Assembly: GCF_903652925.1 (NCBI RefSeq)
Contig: NZ_CAHLAR010000006.1
Coordinates: forward strand, 62,001 to 126,000
DNA: 64,000 nt
Source of the DNA: Achromobacter anxifer
GTDB taxonomy: Bacteria > Pseudomonadota > Gammaproteobacteria > Burkholderiales > Burkholderiaceae_B
Direction: 5' to 3'
Shown: positions 1-10,448 of the stretch, one piece after another
Layout of the letters: the number at the start of each line of letters is the position of its first letter
Numbering within the stretch: position 1 is the stretch's first letter
The notes under the pieces: generated by a model
The model's database searches: none
What the model was told of the DNA's origin: nothing
The model's input: the letters and a program-made list of their open reading frames with translations, nothing else
Position numbers and translations under genes: made by a program

Positions 1-302
1 TGCGCAGGCGCATCGCGGCTTGCCGCCGCTATCATGGCCTCGCTGACGTCCACTCCCATATACGAAAACCGCGGATACTTCGGCTGCAAGTGGCGCAGCA
101 GCGCGCCGTAGCCACAGCCCAGGTCGTTGAGCGAAAATTCCTCATCCCCCCGCAGGATCCGCAACAGTTGCTCGAAGCGCAGGATCTGGCTGTCCGCACT
201 ACTCCAGTCCACGCCCTTGGCGGTCATGCCGTGGTCTTTGAGCTTCGCCGAATAGTAATCGGCGACCTCATTCAGCAATGTGTCTCGATTCCGTTCGGCC
301 AT
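1..302 (-). CDS. SAM-dependent methyltransferase, 3' part cut by window edge
   Basis: The visible part is the N-terminal 100 residues; the gene runs off the left edge. The start ATG at 302 is followed by a helical region and then a class I methyltransferase motif I (LNDLGCGYGAL) and a following acidic strand (YMGVDVSEAMI), which together bind S-adenosylmethionine. The target is unknown. It overlaps the upstream glycosyltransferase gene by 35 bases and lies in the same minus-strand unit as the glycosyltransferase and WbqC-like genes, so a role in surface polysaccharide or sugar modification is inferred. Only the Rossmann core start can be seen, so the substrate class is open. Confidence 0.75.
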   Translation of the reverse strand, partial: MAERNRDTLLNEVADYYSAKLKDHGMTAKGVDWSSADSQILRFEQLLRILRGDEEFSLNDLGCGYGALLRHLQPKYPRFSYMGVDVSEAMIAAASRDAPA

Positions 303-1209
303 GTATTTTTCTCACGATAGTGTAGGGACGCTGCTTGGTCTCGGTGAATATCTTGGACAGATAGATCCCGATGATCCCGATGAACGAGATCACCAGGCCG
401 CCCATCAGCCAGATCGAAATCATCACCGAGGTCCAGCCGCTGGGTGGGTTGGAGAACAGCAGCCAGTTTGTGACTAGATAGCTCGCGTAGATGAGCGCCA
501 CGATCGATATGAGCGCTCCGACATAGAAAATGAATATCAGCGGCCGGTTGCTTACGGAAGTTACGGAGTTAACCAGCAGCGACAGCTTCTGCCTGAAGGT
601 ATAGCTCGTCGGACTGGTGCTGAGCTTGGTGACGACGCGCGCAACCTGGCGAAAACCCGTGATGTGCCACAGGCCGGCCAGAAACACCTCGCGCTCGCGG
701 AATTGCAGCAAGGCATCGACGTAGCGGCGCGTCATGAGGCGCGCGGTGATCAGGTTCTCGGGCAACGTAAACCCGGTCAGCAAGCGCAAGACCTTGTAGT
801 ACAGCATGCCGCTCCAGCGCTCGAACAGGCCGCCCTTGCGGCGCGCTTGCACGCCGTACACCACGTCGGCGTCTTCCTCGCGCATGGCCTGGTCGAAGCT
901 CTCCAGCCATTCGGGAGATTCCTCCAGATCGACGTCGATCAGGAAGACCCGTTCACCGCGGGCATGCGTCAGCCCGGTCATGATGGCCTTGTGGTGGCCG
1001 AAGTTCCGGGACAGATCCACCACCACCACCTTGGGATCCTCGGCCACCAGCGCCTCGGCGATCTCCAGCGATTCGTCGGGGGAACCGTCGTTGACCAGCA
1101 CGATCTCGTAGTTATCCGTGAGGGTCCGGGCCGCGGCGCTCGCGCGCTGATGGAATTCGCGGATATACGGAGCCGAGCGATAAAGGGTCGCCACCACCGA
1201 CAGCTTCAT
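268..1209 (-). CDS. Family 2 glycosyltransferase, DPM/GtrB type, membrane bound
   Basis: A 313-residue protein with an N-terminal GT-A domain (start MKLSVVATLYRSAPYI, NDGSPDES near residue 40, DVDLEESPEW near residue 95 as the metal and nucleotide-sugar site). Two long hydrophobic helices follow near residues 225-250 and 265-285. This layout is that of polyprenyl-phosphate glycosyltransferases (dolichol-phosphate mannose synthase, GtrB, ArnC), which load a sugar onto a lipid carrier at the inner membrane. The ATG overlaps the stop of the WbqC-like gene as ATGA, so the two are probably translationally coupled. The sugar donor cannot be read from sequence. Confidence 0.85.
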   Translation of the reverse strand: MKLSVVATLYRSAPYIREFHQRASAAARTLTDNYEIVLVNDGSPDESLEIAEALVAEDPKVVVVDLSRNFGHHKAIMTGLTHARGERVFLIDVDLEESPEWLESFDQAMREEDADVVYGVQARRKGGLFERWSGMLYYKVLRLLTGFTLPENLITARLMTRRYVDALLQFREREVFLAGLWHITGFRQVARVVTKLSTSPTSYTFRQKLSLLVNSVTSVSNRPLIFIFYVGALISIVALIYASYLVTNWLLFSNPPSGWTSVMISIWLMGGLVISFIGIIGIYLSKIFTETKQRPYTIVRKIHGRTESRHIAE

Positions 1210-1955
1210 GCGATCTCCTTGCCGGCGGCGGCGTCACGCGCAATGAAACGCGCAGCATCGCGCCCCGTCATGAGAAGCATGTCTAGCACGGTGACATCGT
1301 GGCGGAACTCGCCATGCAGTTGGGGATACTCGGGATAGCCGGCATAAGACATCCATTCCACCCCGATGCCGCGCTCATTAAAAATGGATTTGTCCAGATA
1401 AGCCTGGGCGGCCGGGCCGGACAGGTAGTGCGTACCGCCTACCGCACGGCACAGTTCGGCCAGGCGGGTGGTCGGATCGAACCGGTCCAGCGCCTCGAAC
1501 GACAGGACCTCGTGGGAAGCCTTCAGCTCGGTGCCGATGCCGAGAAAGGCGCAGATCTCGCCGATGAACATCTGGTTGATGGCGGAGAGGTTTTCCTGGT
1601 TGCCGGCGCGCTCATACAGATCCGCCAGCCAGGGCCTGAGTTCGTTCATGAATGGCGCGCGGGCGTAGGCCAGTTCCAGGGTGCGCCAGTGCTTGGCGGC
1701 CCACTTCCGGTCGGCCACGGCAACCTCGCAGATGCGCAAATCCCTGTCGTGATGGACCGGAATCGTCAGCCAAGCTTCACCGTTGGCCGTCTTGATCCGG
1801 TTGCGCGTGCGCCAATCGCGCCGCGTCGATTGCACGTCGTCCAGGAAAATGAATGTATCCACGGAACCCATCATGTCGAAATAGCCCTTCCAGGGAATGT
1901 AGTTCGACTGAACAATGGCTACGCGCTTCTGGGCACTTTTCACAATGGCAGACAC
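1206..1955 (-). CDS. WbqC-like family protein
   Basis: A 249-residue protein that opens with the typical WbqC-family signature (VAIVQSNYIPWKGYFD, then FIFLDDVQSTRRDWRTRN). Family members sit in O-antigen and other glycan clusters and are thought to act in amino-sugar or N-acyl-sugar steps, but the reaction is not firmly established. The first in-frame start is GTG at 1955; GTG at 1943 is an alternative. It overlaps the glycosyltransferase start by four bases. A 77-base gap separates it from the ClsB-like gene, so it is probably the first gene of the glycan unit in this window. Confidence 0.8.
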   Translation of the reverse strand: MSAIVKSAQKRVAIVQSNYIPWKGYFDMMGSVDTFIFLDDVQSTRRDWRTRNRIKTANGEAWLTIPVHHDRDLRICEVAVADRKWAAKHWRTLELAYARAPFMNELRPWLADLYERAGNQENLSAINQMFIGEICAFLGIGTELKASHEVLSFEALDRFDPTTRLAELCRAVGGTHYLSGPAAQAYLDKSIFNERGIGVEWMSYAGYPEYPQLHGEFRHDVTVLDMLLMTGRDAARFIARDAAAGKEIA

Positions 1956-2032
1956 CTGTCCGAGATCAGGTGGTCATTGTATGCAATTAGAGACACTATT
2001 GACGCGGCAGCAGGAACAAAACGGCCCCGCGC

Positions 2033-3244
2033 TCAGTACTTGTCCGAAGACCCTGTCAGCGCCACGCCGATGCGCAGCACCGTATAGGACACCGCATCGA
2101 CCCAGCGCCGAAACCATCCTCGGCGCTGGTAGTCCAGCGGCCGGATGAAGCGCCCGCCGTCCCGGATGGCGGCCTCCAGCCGCTCCTGCAGGTCCCAGGA
2201 AAACGGCTGGTCATCCACGACCACGTTGGCTTCGCGCGCGAGCAGCAGACTGAAGGGATCCAGGTTGGACGAGCCCACGGTCGCCACGTTGTCGATGACG
2301 GCGACCTTGGCATGCAGATAGCTCGGCATGTATTCGTAGATCTCGATGCCGTCGCGCAGCAGCTGGTCGTACAGCGAACGCGTGGCGTGGTACTGCATGC
2401 GGTATTCGACCTTGCCCTGCAGCAGCAGCCGCACGCGCACGCCGCGCGCGGCTGCCTTGGCCAGCGCGCGACGGAACTGGCGGCCGGGGAAGAAATAGGC
2501 GTTGGCGATCAGGATGTCGCGGCGCGCATGCGCGATGCCGTACAGGTAGGCGCGCTCGAAGGTCTGGCGAAAGCGCAGGTTGTCGCGCAGCACCAGCGCG
2601 GCCCGCAGGTCGCCGCAAGGCGCAACGGAGGCGTGACGCGGCTTCAGCAGCCGCATGCGGTTCCAGTCGCGCGGATGGCGGCGCAGGCGCGCCCAGTTCA
2701 GCCGCACCCACAGCAGTTCCTGGGCATAGGCGGCTTCGGTCACCAGCGGCCCCTGCACCTGGACCGCGAAATCGAAGCGCGGCCCGGTGATGCCGTCCGT
2801 CGGATCACGGTCGTCGTAGTCGTCAATGATGTTGATGCCGCCGATGAAGGCGATGCGCCCGTCCACCACCGTGACCTTGCGGTGCAGACGCCGCAGGCGG
2901 CTGCGCGAAGGAATGTAGCGGGCGAACCAGCGCGGTTCCGGACGGAAGACGCGGCATTGCGCGCCGGCATTGGTCAGCCGGGTGCGCACGGGATCGACGA
3001 ATTCGGCGCTGCCGAAGCCGTCCAGCACGACCCGCACCTTGACCCCGCGGCGCACGGCCGCCTCCAGGCAGTCCAGCACCATGGAGCCGGTGCGGTCCGG
3101 CGTGAAGATATAGGTTTCCAGGTGCACGCTGACCTGGGCGGCGTCGATGGCCGCGCACAGCGCGGGAAAGAAGTCGGAGCCGTTCTGGAGCAACCGGATA
3201 TCGTTGCCCTGCGTCCAGTCCAGCTTGGACTGCTCCGCCCTCAC
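2033..3244 (-). CDS. clsB: Cardiolipin synthase B-like phospholipase D
   Basis: With the GTG start at 3244 the protein has 403 residues, close to E. coli ClsB (413). GTG overlaps the stop codon of the upstream endonuclease-family gene (GTGA). Two HKD motifs are present, HRKVTVVDG near residue 115 and HAKVAVID near residue 310, as required for phospholipase D-type transfer. Members make cardiolipin from phosphatidylglycerol and another phospholipid at the membrane. The frame stays open upstream to 3367, but that extension runs inside the neighbouring gene and is rich in Arg and Ala, so it was rejected. The pairing with an EEP-family gene matches the ybhP-clsB arrangement of enterobacteria. Confidence 0.88.
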   Translation of the reverse strand: MRAEQSKLDWTQGNDIRLLQNGSDFFPALCAAIDAAQVSVHLETYIFTPDRTGSMVLDCLEAAVRRGVKVRVVLDGFGSAEFVDPVRTRLTNAGAQCRVFRPEPRWFARYIPSRSRLRRLHRKVTVVDGRIAFIGGINIIDDYDDRDPTDGITGPRFDFAVQVQGPLVTEAAYAQELLWVRLNWARLRRHPRDWNRMRLLKPRHASVAPCGDLRAALVLRDNLRFRQTFERAYLYGIAHARRDILIANAYFFPGRQFRRALAKAAARGVRVRLLLQGKVEYRMQYHATRSLYDQLLRDGIEIYEYMPSYLHAKVAVIDNVATVGSSNLDPFSLLLAREANVVVDDQPFSWDLQERLEAAIRDGGRFIRPLDYQRRGWFRRWVDAVSYTVLRIGVALTGSSDKY

Positions 3245-4107
3245 GGCAGTTCCAGCTCGGCCAGCAAAGGAGAATGATCGGAAAGCCTGGCCCATTCGCG
3301 GCCGCGCAGCACGCGCGCGCTGCGCACGGCAAAGCCGCGCTGGTAGATGCGGTCCAGGCGGAACCACGGGAACACCGCGGGGAAGGTGCGCGGCGGCGGC
3401 AACAGCAGGCGCGAACTGCCGTCCATGCCGAGCTGGTTGGTGCGCTCCATGACGGAAATGCCGCTATTGGGCAGACCGCGCAGCGCATTGCTCAGGCGCC
3501 TGACCGAGTCGCGCAGGCGCGGCAGTTCGCCGCCATGGCTGCGCGGCGCATGCGAGAACACTTCGTACAGGCCCAGCTGCTGCACGAACAGCGGCGCCAG
3601 GCGGTCACCCCAGTCATTGAAATCGCCCGCGATCAGGATGGGCTCGCCGTCCGGCACCATGCGCCGGATGCGCTCGGTCAGCGCCAGGATCTGGCGGCTG
3701 CGGCTGCCGGCGAACAGGCCCAGATGCACGACGAAGCAATGCACCGCGCGCCCGTCGAGTTCGATGCGCGCATGCAGCAACCCGCGCTGCTCCAGCCGGT
3801 GGTCGGAGATGTCCTGGTTTTCGTGGTCGAGGATGGGGAAACGCGACAGCAGCGCGTTGCCATGGTCCGTCTCGTTGCGGATGGCGTTGCGGCCGTAGGC
3901 CACATCCAACCGCAAGGCGGCGGCCAGGGATTCGTGTTGCGCGTCGAGCAGGCACTTCTGCTCATTGCGGCCCTGGACCTCCTGCAGGAAGACCAGATCC
4001 GGACGCAGGCCGTACAGGCCCAGACGCAATTCGTTCAGGGAGTCGCGCCGGCCCAATGCCGAACGACCCTTATGAATGTTGTAGCTGACGACGCGGATGA
4101 GCGACAT
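3241..4107 (-). CDS. Endonuclease/exonuclease/phosphatase family protein, YbhP-like
   Basis: A 288-residue protein of the EEP (DNase I-like) fold. Seen motifs are VVSYNIHKG at the N-terminus, FLQEVQG near residue 42 with the metal-binding Glu, AGDFND near residue 162, and a C-terminal SDHSPLLAEL with the catalytic His. The fold hydrolyses phosphodiesters or phosphomonoesters. Its gene is coupled to the ClsB-like gene by a four-base overlap, as ybhP is next to clsB in E. coli, so a role in phospholipid or membrane metabolism is more likely than DNA repair. The exact substrate is unknown. Confidence 0.85.
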   Translation of the reverse strand: MSLIRVVSYNIHKGRSALGRRDSLNELRLGLYGLRPDLVFLQEVQGRNEQKCLLDAQHESLAAALRLDVAYGRNAIRNETDHGNALLSRFPILDHENQDISDHRLEQRGLLHARIELDGRAVHCFVVHLGLFAGSRSRQILALTERIRRMVPDGEPILIAGDFNDWGDRLAPLFVQQLGLYEVFSHAPRSHGGELPRLRDSVRRLSNALRGLPNSGISVMERTNQLGMDGSSRLLLPPPRTFPAVFPWFRLDRIYQRGFAVRSARVLRGREWARLSDHSPLLAELELP

Positions 4108-4122
4108 GGGAAATGGCGCCTT

Positions 4123-4242
4123 TCAAAACTGGGGAACCACCAGCCGCAGCAAAAAAAGTAGCCCGGCCAGCACCGCCCACAAGCAGGCGGCGTTTGCCAG
4201 ATTACTCCAATTCAGAAGACAGTTCCTGCGCCTGCGGCGCAC
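4123..4242 (-). CDS. Candidate 39-residue membrane peptide
   Basis: A short frame starts with GTG at 4242 and ends with TGA at 4123, just 15 bases before the EEP-family gene. A GGAGG ribosome-binding site lies seven bases before the GTG. The product has an Arg-rich start, then one hydrophobic span (LWAVLAGLLFLLRLVV) and a very short tail, as in single-pass small membrane proteins. No family is recognised. The alternative is that this is a chance frame in an intergenic stretch; the site quality and the coherent transmembrane segment favour a gene, but only weakly. Confidence 0.3.
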   Translation of the reverse strand: MRRRRRNCLLNWSNLANAACLWAVLAGLLFLLRLVVPQF

Positions 4243-4319
4243 ATCCCTGCCCTCCAGGAACAACTACTTCCACTGCCCAACGAGGCACAAACCCCGCAAG
4301 CAAACAACGCCCCCAAGCC

Positions 4320-4397
4320 GGGCCGCACGGATCCGGGCTCCGCCGGTCCGTAGCGGCGCCCCCCTGGGGGGAAGCGCCTACGGCGCTTCGGGGGGGG
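4320..4397 (-). repeat. Extragenic repeat, copy A, directly after aspS
   Basis: A 78-base GC-rich element whose second copy is at 21541-21618; the two differ at only about three positions inside a hairpin loop. Read along the aspS coding strand it begins with a run of C right at the stop codon, then a hairpin GAAGCGCC/GGCGCTTC, a CCCCCC/GGGGGG hairpin and a CGGATCCG palindrome. Both copies sit in the same orientation behind a stop codon, which suggests an mRNA 3'-end or terminator role. Similar elements are, as far as I recall, dispersed in Bordetella and Achromobacter genomes. Confidence 0.85.
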
Positions 4398-6185
<1,788 letters not shown>

Positions 6186-6226
6186 GCGGGATGACTCCGT
6201 TTGTGTGCTTGGTTATAGCGTAAGGG

Positions 6227-6898
6227 TTACGAATCGGCGCGAGGCGTGTCCTGCACGCCGGGAGCCGGGACGGGAGCGGCCGGCCGGTCCGCAGGCATTG
6301 CCGCCTGGGCCGGGGCGACCACGCCCATGGAAACGATGTACTTCAGTGCCGCGTCCACGCTCATCTGCAGGTCCACGGCGTCAGCGCGCGGAACCATCAG
6401 GAAGAAGCCGGACGTGGGATTCGGCGTGGTCGGCACGTACACGCTGATGTGGTCGCCGGGAAGCCGGTCGGCCACTTCGCCGCTGGGCGTGCCGGTGACG
6501 AAAGCAATGGTCCAGCTGCCTGCGCGCGGGTACTGCACCAGCACGGCCCGGCGGAACGCCTGCCCGTTGGGCGCCAGCACGGTGTCGCTGACCTGCTTGA
6601 CCGAGTTGTAGATCGAGCGCACCAGGGGAATACGGCCCAGCAGGCTTTCCCACTGGTCCACCATGGTACGGCCGATCAGGTTGGCTGCGAAGATGCCCGT
6701 CAACAGCACCACCACCACGACCAGGACGAAGCGGAAGCCGGGAATGTCGATGCCGAACAGCGATTCGGACGACAGGAAGCCAGGCACGAACCCTTCCAGG
6801 GTCGCGACCAGCAGGCCCAGCACCCACACCGTGATGACCAGGGGAACCCAGATCAGCAGGCCGGTGATGAAGTACTTTTTGATGACGCGCATACGCAT
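6227..6898 (-). CDS. DUF502 family inner-membrane protein
   Basis: A 223-residue protein from ATG 6898. It starts with a basic stretch and a hydrophobic helix (YFITGLLIWVPLVITVWVLG), has a second transmembrane segment (FVLVVVVVLLTGIFAANLIG), then a soluble domain containing IPLVRSIYNSVKQVSD and FVTGTPSG. These are hallmarks of DUF502 proteins, whose role is unknown. The frame is open upstream to 7060 but overlaps the FmdB gene there; the first Met after that gene's stop is used. The gene lies between fmdB and aspS, a usual betaproteobacterial order. Confidence 0.88.
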   Translation of the reverse strand: MRMRVIKKYFITGLLIWVPLVITVWVLGLLVATLEGFVPGFLSSESLFGIDIPGFRFVLVVVVVLLTGIFAANLIGRTMVDQWESLLGRIPLVRSIYNSVKQVSDTVLAPNGQAFRRAVLVQYPRAGSWTIAFVTGTPSGEVADRLPGDHISVYVPTTPNPTSGFFLMVPRADAVDLQMSVDAALKYIVSMGVVAPAQAAMPADRPAAPVPAPGVQDTPRADS

Positions 6899-6908
6899 CG
6901 CGTGTGCT

Positions 6909-7220
6909 CTAGGAGGCGGCGCCACCGGCAGCGGGCGTCGCCGGCGCGGCCGGTGCGGCCGGGGCTGCAGGCGCCGCGGCGGGCGCGGCGCTTTCAGCCG
7001 GCGCCGAAGCGCTGGTCGAGGCCGAGCCGCCGCTGCCGTTGCCACGGAAATCCGTGACATACCAGCCGGAGCCCTTGAGCTGGAATCCAGCCGCGGTCAC
7101 CTGCTTGGAGAACGTGCTTTGGCCGCACTCGGGGCAAACCGAGAGCGGCGCATCGGAAATCTTCTGCAAGACGTCTTTGGCATGGCCGCAGGCGCTGCAT
7201 TTGTAAGCGTAAATGGGCAT
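6909..7220 (-). CDS. FmdB family zinc-ribbon regulatory protein
   Basis: A 103-residue protein. The N-terminal zinc ribbon is clear: MPIYAYKCSACGHAKD supplies the first Cys pair and VCPECGQ the second, followed by SGWYVTDF. The C-terminal third is a low-complexity Ala/Pro tail, typical of betaproteobacterial FmdB proteins. The family was named from an amide-hydrolase regulator, but the small zinc-ribbon members next to aspS are of unknown function. It is the first gene of the minus-strand fmdB-DUF502-aspS unit. Confidence 0.9.
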   Translation of the reverse strand: MPIYAYKCSACGHAKDVLQKISDAPLSVCPECGQSTFSKQVTAAGFQLKGSGWYVTDFRGNGSGGSASTSASAPAESAAPAAAPAAPAAPAAPATPAAGGAAS

Positions 7221-7461
7221 CTAGGGCTCCCAGGCGCGGGCCTGGCGTATCAAAAGCCGCCTGTCGCCGGACGCAAGTTCCGGGGCCGGATCGGGTCGGG
7301 GACCGGGTCCGGTCCGGCTCCGAACGGAAGCGGCAGGTGGGCGAGGCCGGAAAAAAATACGGGAAAGTCTTGAATTTTAGCGGTTTTTCGTGAACGGCCG
7401 GTGTCCGGTCCTGACAGCCCGCCCCGGGCGGCGCCCCCGGGGCCTCCCGGGGCCCGTCTCC

Positions 7462-8745
7462 CTACACGGGAAGCAGGAACATGACGGCCGCCACCAGGGT
7501 GGGCGCCAGGGCCGACAGGAACAGCCGCCCCGAGGAAATGCTGCCGTCCGGGAAGTGGTTCTTCAGGATGGCGAAGCCGGCCGGATTGGGCGCGTTGGCG
7601 ATCACGGTCAGGCCCCCGCCGGTGACCGCGCCGGCCACCAGCATGTAGCGCCAGGCTTCGCCGGTGCCTTCCACCAGCGAGCCCAGGTAGGTCAGCGCGG
7701 CGTTGTCGGTGATGGCCGTGAGCGCGGTCGCGCCCCAGAACAGCACGAAGGGCTCAAGCCCGCCCAGCAGGTCCTGCAGCCACCACTTCTGCAGGCCGCC
7801 CAGCACCACCAACCCGGCCAGGAAGAAACCGACCATCAGGCCCTCCTTGATCATCAGGCGGCTCTGGTGGCGCTTGTAGGCTTCGGCGAAGCCGATGAAC
7901 ATCATCAAGAGGCCCAGGAAGATGGCCGGGTGATGCGCGCTGAGCACCACCGCGACCAGGAACACCAGGTGCACCAGCATGACCAGGAACGGCACCGGTC
8001 CGCGCGCATCCCCGCCTTCGGGCGCGTCGACGCCGCCGCCCGTGCCCACCGAACGCTCCAGCAGCGCCTTGCGGCAAATGAAGGTCAGCAGGGCCGCGTT
8101 CAGGCAGACGGCGATCGCGGCGCGCCAGCCGAAGTGCTGCACCATGAAGGTCGAGTCCCAGCCGAAAGTCGAAGCCACCATCAGCACCGGCGGCGCGGCG
8201 TAGGAGGTCAGCACGCCGCCGATGGACACGTTGACGAACAGCACGCCCAGGGTCAGGTACTTGAAGCCCGCGCGTCCGCTGCTGCGGAAATAGGCATCGC
8301 GCAGCAGGATGGCGGCCAGCGTCATGGCAGCGGGCTCGGTGATGAAGGAGCCGCCCAGCGGCACCAGCGACATCACGACGAAGAAGGTGGCGAGCTCGCG
8401 CGGCAGCGGCAGCGCGCGCGCCACCAGCCGTACCAGGGTCCCCACCAGTTCCAGGATCGGCCGGCTGGCGGCCACCACCATGATGACGAAGACGAACAGC
8501 GGCTCGGTGAAGTTGCGCGTGTCCATGTATTCGATGGCATGCGAGGGGCCGGACAGCGCCGCCATCGCCACGATGAGCACGAAGGCCCAGACGCCGAACA
8601 CGGCCTCGACTTCGGAGAACAGATGCCAGATGCCCGCATGCGGTCCGCCACGATGCGCGAGCCGCGCGAAGAAGGGAACCGAGAAGGTATGAAGAACCGC
8701 CACGGCGAACAGGAGGGTGGCGATGACTTCAAGTGTCTGGGGCAT
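7462..8745 (-). CDS. Putative Na+/H+ antiporter
   Basis: A 427-residue polytopic membrane protein with about eleven hydrophobic segments. It resembles the Na_H_antiport_3 family: motifs such as SLVPLGGSFITEPAAMTL near residue 125 and ATALTAITDNAALTYLGSL near residue 335 hold the polar residues inside membrane helices expected of ion antiporters. Family members are predicted to exchange sodium and protons at the inner membrane. It has a 240-base gap to fmdB and a 147-base gap to the M81 peptidase gene, so it is probably transcribed alone. Ion specificity is inferred from the family only. Confidence 0.8.
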   Translation of the reverse strand: MPQTLEVIATLLFAVAVLHTFSVPFFARLAHRGGPHAGIWHLFSEVEAVFGVWAFVLIVAMAALSGPSHAIEYMDTRNFTEPLFVFVIMVVAASRPILELVGTLVRLVARALPLPRELATFFVVMSLVPLGGSFITEPAAMTLAAILLRDAYFRSSGRAGFKYLTLGVLFVNVSIGGVLTSYAAPPVLMVASTFGWDSTFMVQHFGWRAAIAVCLNAALLTFICRKALLERSVGTGGGVDAPEGGDARGPVPFLVMLVHLVFLVAVVLSAHHPAIFLGLLMMFIGFAEAYKRHQSRLMIKEGLMVGFFLAGLVVLGGLQKWWLQDLLGGLEPFVLFWGATALTAITDNAALTYLGSLVEGTGEAWRYMLVAGAVTGGGLTVIANAPNPAGFAILKNHFPDGSISSGRLFLSALAPTLVAAVMFLLPV

Positions 8746-8892
8746 GTAAACGACTTCCGGAAGAGGGGTTCAACAGCGCGGGCCGCCCGGCGGGCCTGCG
8801 GGACAAGGGTCGCAATATAGCGCAAGGCCCTTGCCGTGTAACGCAGGGTCAACACCAAGGCGCGTGGCCCGCTGCCGCTGTTTCCGTGGCGT

Positions 8893-10434
8893 TTACGAGC
8901 CGATCGGGCTTGCGTCCGGGCTTGTGCCGGGGTTTGTGCCCGCCCCCCGCCGCGCATGCCGGAACGGCAGCAGCCGCAAGTCCAGCGCCGCGGGTCCGGG
9001 CGCGTCGACGTCGATGATCGCCGCACACAGCGGCAGGAAAGCCGCGCGGAAATGGTTCTTCGCCTTCACGCACAGCAGGCGCACCTGATCGAGGTCGATG
9101 CCGTGCAACGTGAAGAAACCCGGATCGTTGGCCGGCGCCACCAGCTCGGTGACGATGACCAGCACGTTGGGCCGGTCGCTCAGCGACAGCAGCGCCGTGC
9201 GGCCGCAGCTCGTGCGCACGCCCGTCTCCATCGGACCGGTATTGCTGAATTCGCCGTCGGTGTAGCGTTCGACCCGGAACGCCGCCCGCACCGGCAAACC
9301 GAAATCGCGGCTGACGCGGCCGCCCAGGTCCAGCTCGCAATGGCCGCCCTGCCCGGCTTCGTGCGCGCGCCGCACCGCATCCGGGTCGGCGAAGCTGGCG
9401 AAGACGCAAGGCAGGTCGATCCGCGCATCGAGCAAGGCGCGAAACAACGCCGGCGTGTCGCACACGCCGCCCGACAGCGGGTTGTCGCCCGGGTCGGTGA
9501 CGGCCACCAGGCCGCCGCCCGCGCGCGCCAGCGCCACTGCCTGCGCCAGTCCCTCCTGCGGGGTCGGCAGGGTGACCGCGAACGCGGGCGCAAGGCGCCG
9601 CATGGCCGCCATCATGGACTCGGCCGCGGCGTGCGCCCGCGCGCCGGCGGGATCGCGGGCGCTGTCGGCCACCACCAGCACCGAGGCTCCGGTATCGGCG
9701 GTATCCGCATACGGAAAGCCGCCGAACACCGAGACTTCGACCACGCCCCCGCCCGCCTGGGCGACGGCGAGATCCTGCAACTCACGCATCGGCCCGGCAT
9801 CGGTGCGCATATTGAAGCTGGACAGCAGCAGATCCGGCTTGGCCACCAGCACGCGCGGCGACAGTTCGCCCGCCTGCATCCGCGCCAGCATGTCCAGCAC
9901 CCGCCGCGCCGCGTCGCGCATGTCGATGTGGGGATAGGTCTTGTAGCCGCTGGCGCAATCCAGCAGGCCGCCCAGCGCCGGGGCCAGGTTGGCGTGCAGG
10001 TCGAAGCTTGCGCCCAGCGGCACGCCGGGCAGCAAGGCGCGCACCGCACGCACGAAGTCCAGGTCGGGCGTCTGCCGCCGGTCGGTGATGGCGGCGCCGT
10101 GCAGCGACAGGTAGACCGCATCCCAACGGTCCGCGCCCAGGCCGGCCAGCACCTCTTCGGTGAAGGCGCGGTGCACGGCGTCCTCGATGGGACCGCCGGG
10201 CAAGGCGGACGCGCAGCGCAGGGCCACGACTTCCCAGTCCGGATGCGCGCGGGCGAATTCCGCGACCTCGCCCAATTCGGTGGCTGTGCCCGCGGCGGCG
10301 GCCAGGGCGTCGTCGCCCTGGCGCCATTCGCGCCGTTCGAAATCGGCCATGACGCAGGGCGCCGGGCAGAAGGCGTTGCCCTCATACCAGAAGCGCGCCA
10401 CCGCCAGCCGTTTTTTCCTGCCCGCGTCGTTCAT
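8893..10434 (-). CDS. M81 family metallopeptidase, MlrC (microcystinase C) type
   Basis: With ATG at 10434 the product has 513 residues, the normal length of MlrC-type M81 proteins. An AGGGGA ribosome-binding site precedes this ATG; ATG 10452, which overlaps the stop of the upstream gene, is the alternative. Family motifs include FWYEGNAFCP at the start, YLSLHGAAI near residue 105, FDLHANLAP near residue 150 with putative metal ligands, and DPGDNPLSGG near residue 330. MlrC proteins are zinc peptidases best known from linear-microcystin breakdown, but most are found in general catabolic clusters. Here it follows a Bug-type binding-protein gene, so its substrate is probably a small imported amide or peptide. 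Confidence 0.85.
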   Translation of the reverse strand: MNDAGRKKRLAVARFWYEGNAFCPAPCVMADFERREWRQGDDALAAAAGTATELGEVAEFARAHPDWEVVALRCASALPGGPIEDAVHRAFTEEVLAGLGADRWDAVYLSLHGAAITDRRQTPDLDFVRAVRALLPGVPLGASFDLHANLAPALGGLLDCASGYKTYPHIDMRDAARRVLDMLARMQAGELSPRVLVAKPDLLLSSFNMRTDAGPMRELQDLAVAQAGGGVVEVSVFGGFPYADTADTGASVLVVADSARDPAGARAHAAAESMMAAMRRLAPAFAVTLPTPQEGLAQAVALARAGGGLVAVTDPGDNPLSGGVCDTPALFRALLDARIDLPCVFASFADPDAVRRAHEAGQGGHCELDLGGRVSRDFGLPVRAAFRVERYTDGEFSNTGPMETGVRTSCGRTALLSLSDRPNVLVIVTELVAPANDPGFFTLHGIDLDQVRLLCVKAKNHFRAAFLPLCAAIIDVDAPGPAALDLRLLPFRHARRGAGTNPGTSPDASPIGS

Positions 10435-10448
10435 GCGGCTTCCCCTGC

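Noticed and set aside
4108-4397. Possible nudB gene between the EEP gene and aspS, as I recall from some relatives
   Set aside because: No Nudix box is present in any frame; if the gene was ever here it is gone.
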